NCBI RefSeq assembly: GCF_008369325.1
Contig: NZ_VOBI01000016.1
Span: 1-64,000, forward strand
Length of the DNA stretch: 64,000 nucleotides
Reading direction: 5' to 3'
DNA from: Pseudomonas sp. ANT_H12B
GTDB lineage: Bacteria > Pseudomonadota > Gammaproteobacteria > Pseudomonadales > Pseudomonadaceae
In this document: piece by piece, positions 17,333 through 25,760 of the stretch
How the letters are laid out: the number at the start of each line of letters is the position of its first letter
How positions within the stretch are numbered: position 1 is the first letter of the stretch
The notes under the pieces: generated by a model
What the model was told of the DNA's origin: nothing
Database searches by the model: none
What the model saw: the letters and a program-made list of their open reading frames with translations, nothing else
Made by a program: the position numbers and the translations under genes

Positions 17333-18204
17333 GCGAAGTCGTACTCTCGGTCGAGAAGCTGATGATGCACTTCGGCGGCATCAAGGCGTTGAACGACGTC
17401 AGCCTGAAGGTCAAGCGCAACTCGATCTTCGCCCTGATCGGCCCCAACGGCGCCGGCAAGACCACGGTGTTCAACTGCCTGACCGGGTTCTACAAGGCCT
17501 CCGGCGGCAAAATCGAACTCAACATTCGCGGCGAGCAGACCAATGTCATCAAGCTGCTGGGTGAGTCGTTCAAGCCAGTCGATTTCGTCTCGCCGAAATC
17601 CTTCGCCAGCCGGTTGTACTACAAAATGTTCGGCGGCACCCACCTGGTGAACCGTGCCGGCCTGGCGCGCACGTTCCAGAACATTCGCCTGTTCAAGGAA
17701 ATGTCGGTGCTGGAAAACCTGCTGGTGGCCCAGCACATGTGGGTCAACCGCAACATGCTGGCCGGCATCCTCAACACCAAGGGCTACCGCAAGGCCGAAA
17801 GCGATGCGCTGGACCACGCCTTCTACTGGCTGGAAGTGGTCGATCTGGTGGACTGCGCCAACCGTCTGGCCGGTGAGCTGTCCTACGGGCAGCAACGCCG
17901 TCTGGAAATCGCCCGGGCCATGTGCACCCGGCCGCAAATCATCTGTCTCGACGAACCGGCTGCCGGCCTCAACCCTCAGGAAACCGAAGCGCTGAGCGCG
18001 ATGATCCGGCTGCTGCGCGACGAGCACGATCTGACCGTGGTGCTGATCGAACACGACATGGGCATGGTAATGAGTATTTCCGACCACATCGTGGTGCTGG
18101 ACCACGGCGTTGTCATTGCCGAGGGCGGCCCTGACGCAATTCGCAACGATCCGAAAGTGATTGCGGCCTACCTGGGCGCCGATGAAGAGGAAGTGGTGCT
18201 ATGA
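17329..18204 (+). CDS. braF: Branched-chain amino acid ABC transporter ATPase
   Basis: A 291-residue LivG/BraF-type ATP-binding subunit. Walker A is IGPNGAGKTT (about residues 37-46), the signature LSYGQQRRLEIARAM lies near 185, and Walker B IICLDEPAAGLNPQE follows near 205, with the switch His in LIEHDM. An insert of about 35 residues between Walker A and the Q-loop (RNIRLF) region is typical of this subfamily. It overlaps braE and braG by 4 bp each. It powers uptake together with BraG on the cytoplasmic face. Confidence 0.95.
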   Translation: MSEVVLSVEKLMMHFGGIKALNDVSLKVKRNSIFALIGPNGAGKTTVFNCLTGFYKASGGKIELNIRGEQTNVIKLLGESFKPVDFVSPKSFASRLYYKMFGGTHLVNRAGLARTFQNIRLFKEMSVLENLLVAQHMWVNRNMLAGILNTKGYRKAESDALDHAFYWLEVVDLVDCANRLAGELSYGQQRRLEIARAMCTRPQIICLDEPAAGLNPQETEALSAMIRLLRDEHDLTVVLIEHDMGMVMSISDHIVVLDHGVVIAEGGPDAIRNDPKVIAAYLGADEEEVVL

Positions 18205-18917
18205 GCCAACCCATCCTCGAACTGAAGGATCTGGATGTGTTTTACGGGCCGATCCAGGCCCTGAAGAAAGTCTCGCTGTACATCAACGAAGGTGAAACCG
18301 TCAGCCTGATCGGCTCCAACGGCGCCGGCAAGTCGACCTTGCTGATGTCGATCTTCGGTCAGCCACGGGCGGCGGACGGGCAGATCATTTATCAGGGTGT
18401 GGACATCACCCACAAATCGTCCCACTACATCGCCTCCCACGGTATCGCTCAATCGCCGGAAGGCCGGCGCGTGTTCCCCGACATGACCGTCGAGGAAAAC
18501 CTGCTGATGGGCACCATTCCGATCGGTGACAAGTACGCCAAGGAAGACATGCAACGCATGTTCGAGTTGTTCCCGCGACTCGAAGAGCGGCGCACCCAGC
18601 GGGCCATGACCATGTCCGGCGGCGAGCAGCAAATGCTCGCCATCGCCCGTGCGCTGATGAGCCGACCGAAACTGCTGTTGCTTGACGAGCCGAGCCTGGG
18701 GCTGGCACCGATTGTGGTGAAACAGATTTTTGCGACGCTGCGGGAACTGGCCAAAACGGGCATGACCATCTTTCTGGTGGAGCAGAACGCCAACCACGCG
18801 CTCAAGTTATCGGACCGGGCGTACGTGATGGTCAACGGCGAGATCCGTATCACTGGCACCGGCAAGGAGCTGCTGGTCAACGAGGAGGTGCGTAACGCTT
18901 ATCTCGGCGGGCACTGA
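18201..18917 (+). CDS. braG: Branched-chain amino acid ABC transporter ATPase
   Basis: A 238-residue LivF/BraG-type subunit. Walker A GSNGAGKST (about 37-45), Q-loop GIAQSPEGRRVFPDMTVEEN, signature MSGGEQQMLAIARALM, Walker B LLLLDEPSLGLAP and switch His replaced by the usual EQN sequence (FLVEQNANHAL) of this family. It is the last gene of the operon and is followed 18 bp later by an intrinsic terminator. Start ATG 18201 overlaps the braF stop. Confidence 0.95.
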   Translation: MSQPILELKDLDVFYGPIQALKKVSLYINEGETVSLIGSNGAGKSTLLMSIFGQPRAADGQIIYQGVDITHKSSHYIASHGIAQSPEGRRVFPDMTVEENLLMGTIPIGDKYAKEDMQRMFELFPRLEERRTQRAMTMSGGEQQMLAIARALMSRPKLLLLDEPSLGLAPIVVKQIFATLRELAKTGMTIFLVEQNANHALKLSDRAYVMVNGEIRITGTGKELLVNEEVRNAYLGGH

Positions 18918-18935
18918 GTTCACCGTGTAATCAAC

Positions 18936-18967
18936 AAGCCCCGGCGCGCAATCGCCGGGGCTTTTTT
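18936..18967 (+). terminator. Intrinsic terminator of the bra operon
   Basis: Stem AAGCCCCGGCG / CGCCGGGGCTT with a 6-base loop, directly followed by a run of six T. It lies 18 bp after the braG stop. Confidence 0.95.
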
Positions 18968-19724
18968 ACACCTCCAAAACACTACAAATCCCTGTCGGCT
19001 GTACGCTTTTTTGAAATTGTGGAAAACAATATTCGCAAGCTCTCAAAGCGCGACATAAAGCCGCTGCAAATAGTTGTTTTGTCACGGTTTTGACTTGTCC
19101 CCGTTTGCTGTGGAGCTGGCTGTGAATAACGTGGGAGTAGCTGGCTGAAAGCCTTTGAATACGCGGCTTGTAGAGCGGTGGTTGTTTTTTGATCAGCCGT
19201 TTTTGCGAGACCGGGAGCTGGCTTTGTCAACCTTTTTGTTGAGGGTCAAAGTGGACTGAAACGAGTGCGGTCTGCCTGTGGATAAGTCTGTGGTTAAACT
19301 CTGGAAAGACTCGGCTGAGTGCCGTAGTTACTGGCTTGGCGCCATCGTCGGTTTTGCCATCAATCGTGCAAATTGCCATGGGGCTACACGGCAGGACTTC
19401 GAGGGTCAAGCAAAAAAATTTCCAAATTGCCCGCAAAGCCTTGTACACAGCGGGCTCCACCTTTTCCACTTGCCCCCGGAATTTGTGGATGGGGCTGTGG
19501 ATAACGTGCGCGCACATGGCTGAAAGCCGCAGTGACTAAGGCATCACGATGGTTGATTGATTTTTGTACAGGTGCGAAGTCTTTGTAGCAGCCTTCGGCA
19601 GTTGCATAGAGGTCGGCGGCGTCCAATTGAGCCGCGGCGGTTGTCGGTAGAAGCCGGGCCGGGCATGCTGCCTGCTGATTTTCTATTCCAATGGCTGACG
19701 ATCAGCCGAAGCAAGGAGAACACG
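18968..19724. other. Long non-coding stretch with three DnaA-box matches and a degenerate direct repeat
   Basis: No convincing gene in 757 bp. Exact TGTGGATAA (TTATCCACA) occurs at 19277-19285 and 19496-19504, and TGTGAATAA (fits TTATNCACA) at 19121-19129, all in the same orientation. Two segments resemble each other, 19091-19154 and 19466-19528 (both with ACTTG-CCCC, TGTGGA, TGTG(A/G)ATAACGTG and GGCTGAAAGCC), about 375 bp apart. The short frames in this area are not conserved in composition and lack ribosome sites. Possible roles are DnaA titration or regulation, or a decayed duplication. A small hairpin GGCTGA-CGA-TCAGCC (19693-19707) lies just before the ribosome site of the next gene. 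Confidence 0.6.
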
Positions 19725-20492
19725 ATGTCCAACACTCTGTTTATTACCGGCGCGACCTCAGGTTTTGGTGAAGCTTGTGCTCGTCGTTTTGCCGAAGCTG
19801 GCTGGAAACTGGTGCTGACAGGTCGTCGTGAAGAGCGCCTCAATGCCCTGTGCGCCGAGTTGTCGAAACAGACCGAGGTCCATGGCCTGGTGCTCGACGT
19901 GCGTGATCGCAAGGCCATGGAGGAGGCGATTGTCAGCTTGCCGCCGTCGTTCGCCAAACTGCGTGGTTTGATCAACAACGCCGGCCTGGCGCTGGGTGTG
20001 GACCCGGCGCCCAAGTGTGATCTGGACGATTGGGACACGATGGTCGACACCAACATCAAAGGCCTGATGTACAGCACCCGTTTGCTGCTGCCACGCCTGA
20101 TCGCCCACGGTCGAGGCGCCGGTATCGTCAACCTCGGTTCCGTCGCCGGCAACTACCCGTACCCGGGCAGCCACGTGTATGGCGCGAGCAAGGCGTTCGT
20201 CAAACAGTTCTCCCTGAACCTGCGCTGTGACCTGCAAGGTACGGGTGTTCGGGTCAGCAACATCGAGCCGGGCCTTTGCGAAAGCGAGTTTTCGCTGGTG
20301 CGTTTCGCCGGTGACCAGGAGCGTTACAACGCGACCTACGCCGGTGCCGAGCCGATCCAGCCGCAAGACATCGCCGACACCATTTTCTGGGTGCTCAATG
20401 CTCCGGCGCACATCAACATCAACAGCCTGGAACTGATGCCGGTGAGCCAGACCTGGAGCGGGTTTGCGATTGAGCGTAATGCGAAGGCTTAA
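19725..20492 (+). CDS. Short-chain dehydrogenase (YdfG-like)
   Basis: A 255-residue classical SDR. ATG 19725 with AAGGAG 7 bp upstream is clear; the frame is open upstream without such a site. The cofactor loop TGATSGFGEACARRF (about residues 8-22), the NNAG motif (LINNAGLAL, about 86) and the catalytic Ser/Tyr/Lys set (NLGSVAGNYPYPGSHVYGASKAF) are present. The sequence is closest in feel to YdfG, the NADP-dependent 3-hydroxy acid (serine/allo-threonine) dehydrogenase that also reduces malonic semialdehyde; RRxER after strand 2 suggests NADP(H). It is a single gene followed by a REPIN. A hairpin just upstream of the ribosome site may affect translation. Confidence 0.85.
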   Translation: MSNTLFITGATSGFGEACARRFAEAGWKLVLTGRREERLNALCAELSKQTEVHGLVLDVRDRKAMEEAIVSLPPSFAKLRGLINNAGLALGVDPAPKCDLDDWDTMVDTNIKGLMYSTRLLLPRLIAHGRGAGIVNLGSVAGNYPYPGSHVYGASKAFVKQFSLNLRCDLQGTGVRVSNIEPGLCESEFSLVRFAGDQERYNATYAGAEPIQPQDIADTIFWVLNAPAHININSLELMPVSQTWSGFAIERNAKA

Positions 20493-20508
20493 GACCGTGT
20501 AACGGCTA

Positions 20509-20596
20509 TCGCGGGCAAGCCACGCTCCCAGGTTGTGTGTTGAATCGCCATTTAGCGCACGACATAAAACCTGTGGGAGCGGGCTTGCCCGCGATG
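20509..20596. repeat. REPIN
   Basis: Inverted REP pair between the SDR gene and the convergent AGE-family gene. The left arm has a one-base change (GCAAGCCACGCTCCCA). Confidence 0.88.
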
Positions 20597-20604
20597 GCGA
20601 TCTT

Positions 20605-21741
20605 TCAGTTAGCGAGGTAGTCGGCGAGCCCGCGATAGCAAGTCGCCAAGTGATAAGGCGTAGTCGATGGCATGTCCCGACGGGTCACTTCACCGTTTTC
20701 GTCACGACATTCATACCAGCCACCTGCGTGCAAAGAGCGCTGCTGCAACGCCTGCAATTGGTGCAGCACAGCGGCTTCGCTGCCCGGCCGCAGGGTCAGG
20801 GCACGCAGGTATTCAGCCTGAGCCCAGATTCGCTGAGTCGCGTCCCGAGGTTGGTTGCCCGGCTCCAGATCGAGCATCGCCCGCACGGCGCCGCTCTGTT
20901 GGTCGACACCCAGTTGCTCGGTGAGCTCAAACGCTCGCTCCAGAGAATTGTGCAGTGTCGAGCCGCGCAGCAACGGTGAAGATTGCAGCAGGAAATACCA
21001 CTCGAACTGATGCCCCGGTTCAAACCAGTTATCCACAGCCCCCAGCGGCTTTTCCATCAACACACTGTGTTGCGGATCGATAAAACGCTTCTGCATGGCT
21101 GTGCATAACGCGACGAGCGCAGCTTGCACAGCGACATCTTCGCGTACCGACAGCGTAGCGAGGAAGGCTTCAGCCAGGTGCATCAGAGGATTCTGCAGCG
21201 GCCCGCTGTTCAGCGATGACCAGTCACGGTCGAGGCTGGCTTCGTACAGGCCGTCGCCCGTAGCGAAGCGCTTCGCGATCACTTCCAGCGCGGCATTGAG
21301 CGCCGACTCCACCTGCGGCTCGCGGACTTTGTCCCAGTAATGGGCACAGGCGAACAGGATGAAGGCGTGGGTGTAGAGGTCTTTGCGTTGATCCAGTGCC
21401 GCACCTTGCGGGTCGATGCTGTAGAACCAGCCACCGTGTTCGGCATCGTGGAAATGCTGCTGCAAGGAACGAAACAACGCTGAGGCGCGCTCTTCGGCGG
21501 TCGGCACCTGACCGATCAGGCTGGAAAACAGATACAGCTGCCGCGCGCAGGCCATGGCGCGATAGCGTTGCGGTGGCAATGGCTGATGTTCGGCGTCCAG
21601 TGCCTCATAGGGCAGCGCCATGTCGGCATTCCAGCCGGGGCCTTGCCAGAGCGGCACGATCACGTCCAGAAAGTGCTGTTGCACCGAGGCGAACAGCGCG
21701 GTCAATTCAGACTGGGAGGCGGAGCGGGGAACATGAGGCAT
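20605..21741 (-). CDS. AGE-family sugar epimerase/isomerase (mannose isomerase-like)
   Basis: A 378-residue (alpha/alpha)6-barrel protein of the N-acylglucosamine 2-epimerase family. Signature parts are RAMACARQLYLFSS near residue 65, DLYTHAFILFACAHYW near 122, NPLMHLAEAFLA near 187, and EPGHQFEWYFLLQ near 241 with the His that acts as acid/base in this family. The C-terminus has a second conserved His (TPYHLATCYRGL). Substrate could be mannose/fructose (YihS or mannose isomerase type) or a related aldose; the sequence alone does not decide. It is a single minus-strand gene bounded by REPINs on both sides. Confidence 0.85.
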   Translation of the reverse strand: MPHVPRSASQSELTALFASVQQHFLDVIVPLWQGPGWNADMALPYEALDAEHQPLPPQRYRAMACARQLYLFSSLIGQVPTAEERASALFRSLQQHFHDAEHGGWFYSIDPQGAALDQRKDLYTHAFILFACAHYWDKVREPQVESALNAALEVIAKRFATGDGLYEASLDRDWSSLNSGPLQNPLMHLAEAFLATLSVREDVAVQAALVALCTAMQKRFIDPQHSVLMEKPLGAVDNWFEPGHQFEWYFLLQSSPLLRGSTLHNSLERAFELTEQLGVDQQSGAVRAMLDLEPGNQPRDATQRIWAQAEYLRALTLRPGSEAAVLHQLQALQQRSLHAGGWYECRDENGEVTRRDMPSTTPYHLATCYRGLADYLAN

Positions 21742-21810
21742 TGGCTGGCGTCGTCACGGCAGGGGCGATTGCGCGACATGGTAGCAGATGGGAGATGTGA
21801 TGCCTGATAG

Positions 21811-21911
21811 GCCTCATCGCGGGCAAGCCCGCTCCCACAGGAGATCGCCTGTAAACACACCTTTTGTGTATGACAGAGATCCCTGGGAGCGGGCTTGCCC
21901 GCGATGAGGCC
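21811..21911. repeat. REPIN
   Basis: Inverted REP pair whose outer arms also match (GCCTCATCGCGGGC and GCCCGCGATGAGGC), between the AGE gene and ureJ. Confidence 0.9.
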
Positions 21912-21930
21912 ATCATTGGCGGTAGAGAAA

Positions 21931-22503
21931 TCAGCCTGCGAGCAACCACGCCCCAGTCGCCGCCGAAGCCGCGCCTGCCAGTCGAACCAACGGCACCGCC
22001 GCTTGCGGCAGCACTCGAACCACTGCATAACCGGCCGCATGCAAAGCCGCCGTTGCCGCCACAAAACCTGCGGCATAGGCCCAAGGGCTCGACATATCCG
22101 GCAGTTCCAGACCGTGCGCCACGCCATGAAACAATGCAAACAAAGCCGTCGCACCCACCGCCACGCTCAACGGCAGACGCACCGCCAATGCCACCGCCAG
22201 ACCCAGCGCCAGTACCGACGCCGCAATACCGCTTTCCAGCGCCGGCAGGTTCAGCCCTTCAAAACCCAGCAGCCCGCCGAGCAGCATGATGCCGACAAAC
22301 GTGCATGGCAGCGCCCAGCGTGCAGCACCTTTCTGCTGCGCCGCCCACAAGCCCACTGCGACCATCGCCAGCAGATGGTCAATGCCACCAATCGGATGGC
22401 TGATACCGGCGATCAACCCGTTGTCGCCGTGACCCGGATGGGCGAAGGCGATGGCTGGGGTCAGCAGCAGGGCCATAGCGCCCAAAATGCGTTTAAGTGT
22501 CAT
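21931..22503 (-). CDS. ureJ: HupE/UreJ-family membrane protein
   Basis: A 190-residue membrane protein, probably a nickel permease or urease-associated accessory. After a signal-like first helix the mature N-terminus reads HPGHGDNGLIAGISHPIGGIDHLLAMV, the HPxxGxDH nickel-site motif of HupE/UreJ proteins. About six hydrophobic segments follow. The gene lies 35 bp downstream of ureG on the same strand, so nickel supply and urease maturation are co-expressed. HupE and UreJ are not separable by sequence alone; the symbol rests on context. Confidence 0.88.
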   Translation of the reverse strand: MTLKRILGAMALLLTPAIAFAHPGHGDNGLIAGISHPIGGIDHLLAMVAVGLWAAQQKGAARWALPCTFVGIMLLGGLLGFEGLNLPALESGIAASVLALGLAVALAVRLPLSVAVGATALFALFHGVAHGLELPDMSSPWAYAAGFVAATAALHAAGYAVVRVLPQAAVPLVRLAGAASAATGAWLLAG

Positions 22504-22538
22504 GGATAAGCTTCCTTGTTGATAAATATTGATCGTGA

Positions 22539-23153
22539 TCAGGCAGCAGTCAGCAAGCCCTGGCGTTCGATGAAGGCGATGATGTCTTCCAGGCCCAGGC
22601 CGGTTTTCTGATTGCTGAAGACGAATGGCTTGCCGTTGCGCATGCGCTTGGTGTCGCTGTCCATCAGTTCCAGCGATGCCCCCACCAATGGCGCGAGGTC
22701 GATTTTGTTGATCACCAGCAGATCCGATTTGCAGATCCCCGGCCCACCCTTGCGCGGCAGCTTGTCGCCGGCCGAAACGTCAATCACGTAGATAGTCAGG
22801 TCGGACAGTTCCGGGCTGAAGGTCGCGGACAAGTTGTCGCCACCGGACTCCACCAGAATCAGGTCCAGCCCCGGGAAGCGGCGGTTCAATTGATCCACGG
22901 CTTCAAGGTTGATCGAAGCGTCCTCGCGGATCGCCGTGTGCGGACAGCCCCCGGTTTCCACGCCGATGATTCGCTCCGGCGCCAGGGCTTCGTTGCGCAC
23001 CAGAAAGTCGGCGTCTTCGCGGGTGTAGATGTCGTTGGTGACGACGGCCAGGTTGTAGCGGTCGCGCAGGGCCAGGCATAGGGCGAGGGTCAGGGCGGTT
23101 TTGCCGGAACCGACCGGGCCGCCGATGCCGACGCGCAGAGGTTGTGTGTTCAT
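22539..23153 (-). CDS. ureG: Urease accessory GTPase
   Basis: UreG binds GTP and nickel and delivers nickel to apo-urease with UreD/UreF. ATG 23153 gives 204 residues starting MNTQPLRVGIGGPVGSGKT, with the P-loop Lys at 18; the upstream ATG at 23165 would add four residues. Other family marks are the metal-binding Cys-Pro-His (GVETGGCPHTAIRED), switch region ESGGDNLSATFSPEL and the guanine-specificity NKID. Normal length. It is part of the minus-strand ureE-ureF-ureG-ureJ set. Confidence 0.97.
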   Translation of the reverse strand: MNTQPLRVGIGGPVGSGKTALTLALCLALRDRYNLAVVTNDIYTREDADFLVRNEALAPERIIGVETGGCPHTAIREDASINLEAVDQLNRRFPGLDLILVESGGDNLSATFSPELSDLTIYVIDVSAGDKLPRKGGPGICKSDLLVINKIDLAPLVGASLELMDSDTKRMRNGKPFVFSNQKTGLGLEDIIAFIERQGLLTAA

Positions 23154-23176
23154 GTGGTTCTCCAAAATAAAAGGCC

Positions 23177-23851
23177 CTAGGAACGGAACAGACGGCTGTA
23201 CTGGCGCTCATGGGCCATGCACGCCAGGGACAGGCCGAAAGCGGCGCTGCCAAAATGTTCGGGATTGATTCGGCTGGCGTTCTGCTGAGCCTCTTGCAGC
23301 AGCGGCAGCAATTGACTGGTCAGGCGCTGCGCGGCTTGCTGGCCCAGCGGCAGGGTTTTCATCAAGACCGCCAATTGGTTTTCCAGCCAGCTCCAGAGCC
23401 ACGCGGCCAGCGCATCTTGTGGGCTGATGGTCCAGGCGCGAGCGGCCAGCGCCCAGCCGAGGGCCAGGTGCGGTTCGGGGCGCTGTTCGAGGAAGGCGCG
23501 GGCGTGTGCGTCCAGTTCCGGTAAACCGCTGAGCAGTTGCTGCAAGGAATAACCCATCTGCCGGCTCTCCTGATGCAGTTCGCGGGTTTCCCGGCTGGCG
23601 CGGTGTTCTTCGCAGCGTTGCAGCAGCTCGGCCCAGTTTTCATCGAACGCCGCCACGCAATGGGCGAGCAGCAGAGGCGCTTCGAAGCGTGCCAGGTTCA
23701 GCAGCAACTGATCGCTGATCCAGCGTCGCGCGCTATCGGAATCGTTTACGCGGCCGTTATCCACCGCCATTTCCAGACCTTGGGAATAGCTGTAGCCGCC
23801 AATCGGCAGTTGTGGGCTGGCCAGACGCAGCAGCGCCCAGGCGGGGTTCAT
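23177..23851 (-). CDS. ureF: Urease accessory protein UreF
   Basis: UreF, 224 residues, all-helical, part of the UreD-UreF-UreG complex that activates urease. The conserved N-terminal block ALLRLASPQLPIGGYSYSQGLE and the C-terminal Arg-containing tail (RLFRS) are present. ATG 23851 overlaps the ureE stop by 4 bp, so the two are translationally coupled; ureG starts 23 bp after its stop. Confidence 0.95.
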   Translation of the reverse strand: MNPAWALLRLASPQLPIGGYSYSQGLEMAVDNGRVNDSDSARRWISDQLLLNLARFEAPLLLAHCVAAFDENWAELLQRCEEHRASRETRELHQESRQMGYSLQQLLSGLPELDAHARAFLEQRPEPHLALGWALAARAWTISPQDALAAWLWSWLENQLAVLMKTLPLGQQAAQRLTSQLLPLLQEAQQNASRINPEHFGSAAFGLSLACMAHERQYSRLFRS

Positions 23852-24348
23852 AGACGCACGCCAAACTGATGCAGTTTCGGTGGGTAGTTGAAATCCTCGT
23901 CGCCGTGGCGCGAGTGGTGATGACCGCCACCATAGGCGCCGTGTTCCGGCTGAAACGGGGCTTCAATGTTTTCGACCTTGGCATCAAGCTGTTCGAGCAT
24001 GGCCTTGAGCACGTAGTCGTCGAGCAGCCGCAGCCAGCCGTCACCGATTTGCAGCGCAACGTGACGGTTACCGAGGTGATAGGCCGCGCGTGTCAATTCG
24101 AACGCGTTGGCACACGTGACGTGCAGCAGCTGTTCGGGGCGGGCACAGACGCGGACGATGCGGCCGTCTTCGGCTTGCAGGCATTCGCCGTCATATAGCG
24201 GAGGCTGACCACGCTCCAAAAACAACCCGACGTCTTCACCCTCGGCACTGAAACAGCGCAAACGGCTTTTGCTCCGGGCTTCGAAGGTCAGGTGCAACTC
24301 GGCGGCCCAGACGGGTTGAGAGTCGATTCTGCGATGAATCACCAGCAT
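23848..24348 (-). CDS. ureE: Urease nickel metallochaperone
   Basis: UreE, 166 residues from ATG 24348 (MLVIHRRI, the standard start; a longer frame begins at 24372). The nickel-site GNRHVALQI (with the conserved His) lies near residue 96, and the C-terminus carries a short His-rich stretch GGGHHHSRHGDEDF that binds extra nickel. It is the first gene of the ureEFGJ transcript and overlaps ureF. The structural genes ureDABC are about 23 kb away, as in P. aeruginosa. Confidence 0.95.
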   Translation of the reverse strand: MLVIHRRIDSQPVWAAELHLTFEARSKSRLRCFSAEGEDVGLFLERGQPPLYDGECLQAEDGRIVRVCARPEQLLHVTCANAFELTRAAYHLGNRHVALQIGDGWLRLLDDYVLKAMLEQLDAKVENIEAPFQPEHGAYGGGHHHSRHGDEDFNYPPKLHQFGVRL

Positions 24349-24536
24349 CGGAAGGCTTCCAGCAATAGACAATAGTCAGGCTAGAGCAAGGGGCTTGCCA
24401 ATCGGGTGATACGTAGGAAATGCCTGTCGGATTGGAGGGGGATGATTCAGGAAGTTGCGGGCTTTGGCTGGGGTTGGTGCGTGCGGAGAGGATTGTGCGC
24501 AAATTTGGTGCGCGGATCGTCATCCGCCGTGCTCCA

Positions 24537-24567
24537 GATCGTTCCCACGCTCTGCGTGGGAACGATC
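24537..24567. repeat. Short GATCGTTCCCACGC-type inverted repeat
   Basis: A near-perfect palindrome (GATCGTTCCCACGC / GCGTGGGAACGATC) right after the desT stop. It is a second repeat family of this genome, also seen at 28228-28337 and 48839-48962, and could act as a transcript end. Confidence 0.85.
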
Positions 24568-24577
24568 AGCACAGGGG

Positions 24578-25210
24578 TTACTCGGTGCTGCCCAAGCCTT
24601 GCCAATGCTTGAGGCCGATAAAGATAAATCGCAACTGCTGGGTAATCTTCGCCTGCGGCGTCAGATGTTCAGGCAACGCCTGCGCCGGCGGATCAATGAT
24701 GTCCGGCAAGGTCGCGAATACGCTTTTAACAATCAGATCAGCCATGACGCTCAAACCAGCGATGTCCAGGTGTTGCAGTTTCGGCATCAAGGATAAGTCG
24801 GCAGCCAGGTCGGAGCTGATGTCTTCGCGCAAACGGCCGATGGCCAGCCGCACCGGCAGCGAGCCGCCGTACTGCTCACGGGCCAGAAACAGGAACTGTG
24901 AGCGCTTGGCCGACACCACGTCGAGAAATATTCGCACCGAGGCATCGATGATGCCGCCCATGACGAATTCATTGTGGCGTACCAGGCGGATGGTTTCGCG
25001 GAAGGTCTGACCGACTTCGCTGACCAGCACCAGGCCCAGTTCATCCATGTCGGCGAAATGCCGGTAGAAACCGGTGGGCACGATGCCGGCGGTTCGCGCG
25101 ACTTCGCGCAGGCTCAGGCTGCCGAAACCTCGGCCGCACTCCATCAAATGGCGGGCAGCGTCCATCAGGGCGTTGCGGGTCTGTTGTTTCTGTTCGGCGC
25201 GGGGCAGCAT
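24578..25210 (-). CDS. desT: TetR-family regulator of fatty acid desaturation
   Basis: A 210-residue TetR protein. The HTH (SLREVARTAGIVPTGFYRHFADMDEL, about residues 32-58) and the effector domain (SQFLFLAREQYGGSLPVRLAI) closely follow P. aeruginosa DesT, which senses saturated/unsaturated acyl-CoA and represses the desCB desaturase genes. It also lies beside ureE as in P. aeruginosa (PA4890/PA4891). Unlike there, no desaturase gene is adjacent; the next gene upstream encodes the repeat protein at 25383-25760. Its targets must be elsewhere. Confidence 0.88.
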   Translation of the reverse strand: MLPRAEQKQQTRNALMDAARHLMECGRGFGSLSLREVARTAGIVPTGFYRHFADMDELGLVLVSEVGQTFRETIRLVRHNEFVMGGIIDASVRIFLDVVSAKRSQFLFLAREQYGGSLPVRLAIGRLREDISSDLAADLSLMPKLQHLDIAGLSVMADLIVKSVFATLPDIIDPPAQALPEHLTPQAKITQQLRFIFIGLKHWQGLGSTE

Positions 25211-25335
25211 CGCAAGGTGTTTTCTGGACAGGGACAGCGGCGCACTTTAGCAAATCGGCTTTGCCGGCGTCGAACGACTGTCGGGGGATCTTGCGGGGAA
25301 GTTGCAGTTTCTAAAAGGTCAGTGGCTATAAAGTC

Positions 25336-25366
25336 AAAAGCCCAATCCGGTGATTGGGCTTTTTTT
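25336..25366. terminator. Intrinsic terminator of the gene at 25383-25760
   Basis: AAAAGCCCAATC / GATTGGGCTTTTTTT hairpin, able to work on both strands. It lies 17 bp beyond the stop of the minus-strand repeat-protein gene. Confidence 0.9.
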
Positions 25367-25382
25367 CAGGACCGCCATGCGC

Positions 25383-25760
25383 TTAGCTCAAGCCGCTGTT
25401 GCGTTCGATTACACGGTCACCACCACCTTCAGCAAGGGTTTGACCTGGAGTGCGGTCGGAACCGTCAGCGGCAAGGGTTTGACCTGGAGTGCGATCCGAA
25501 CCATCGGCAGCGACGGCTTGGCCTTGTGGGGTTTTGTCGTAGCCATCTTCAGTGATCAGGCCTTTTTCTTTCAGGCGATCGTTACCACCTTCAGCAAGGG
25601 TCTGGCCTGGAGTGCGGTCGGAGCCATCGGCAGCGACAGTCTGGCTGAACACCGAGTGGGTGGATTTGACTTGTGGGGTTGCCTGATCAGCGGCCGGCAG
25701 AGCAAAAGCAGTGCTGGCCAGCATCGAGAGGGTAAGGCTAAGCAGTAATTGGCGTTTCAT
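25383..25760 (-). CDS. Secreted protein with a 14-residue Asp/Gly-rich repeat
   Basis: A 125-residue protein with a clean Sec signal peptide (residues 1-20, cleavage after AFA). The mature part is low-complexity: AADGSDRTPGQTLA occurs at 43-56, 84-97 and 97-110, the last two directly adjacent, with diverged forms in between (EDGYDKTPQG) and LAEGG(N/G)DR spacers. The 42-bp DNA unit is almost identical between copies, so the array may vary in length. No Cys, no enzymatic motif; Asp/Gly spacing could bind calcium, but this is a guess. It has its own terminator and stands alone between desT and a divergent AsmA gene. Confidence 0.75.
   Translation of the reverse strand: MKRQLLLSLTLSMLASTAFALPAADQATPQVKSTHSVFSQTVAADGSDRTPGQTLAEGGNDRLKEKGLITEDGYDKTPQGQAVAADGSDRTPGQTLAADGSDRTPGQTLAEGGGDRVIERNSGLS

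Noticed and set aside
19227..19539. Small frames in the DnaA-box region (for example 96 codons on the minus strand)
   Set aside because: No ribosome sites, overlapping frames on both strands of similar length, and the DNA is better explained as non-coding with degenerate repeats.
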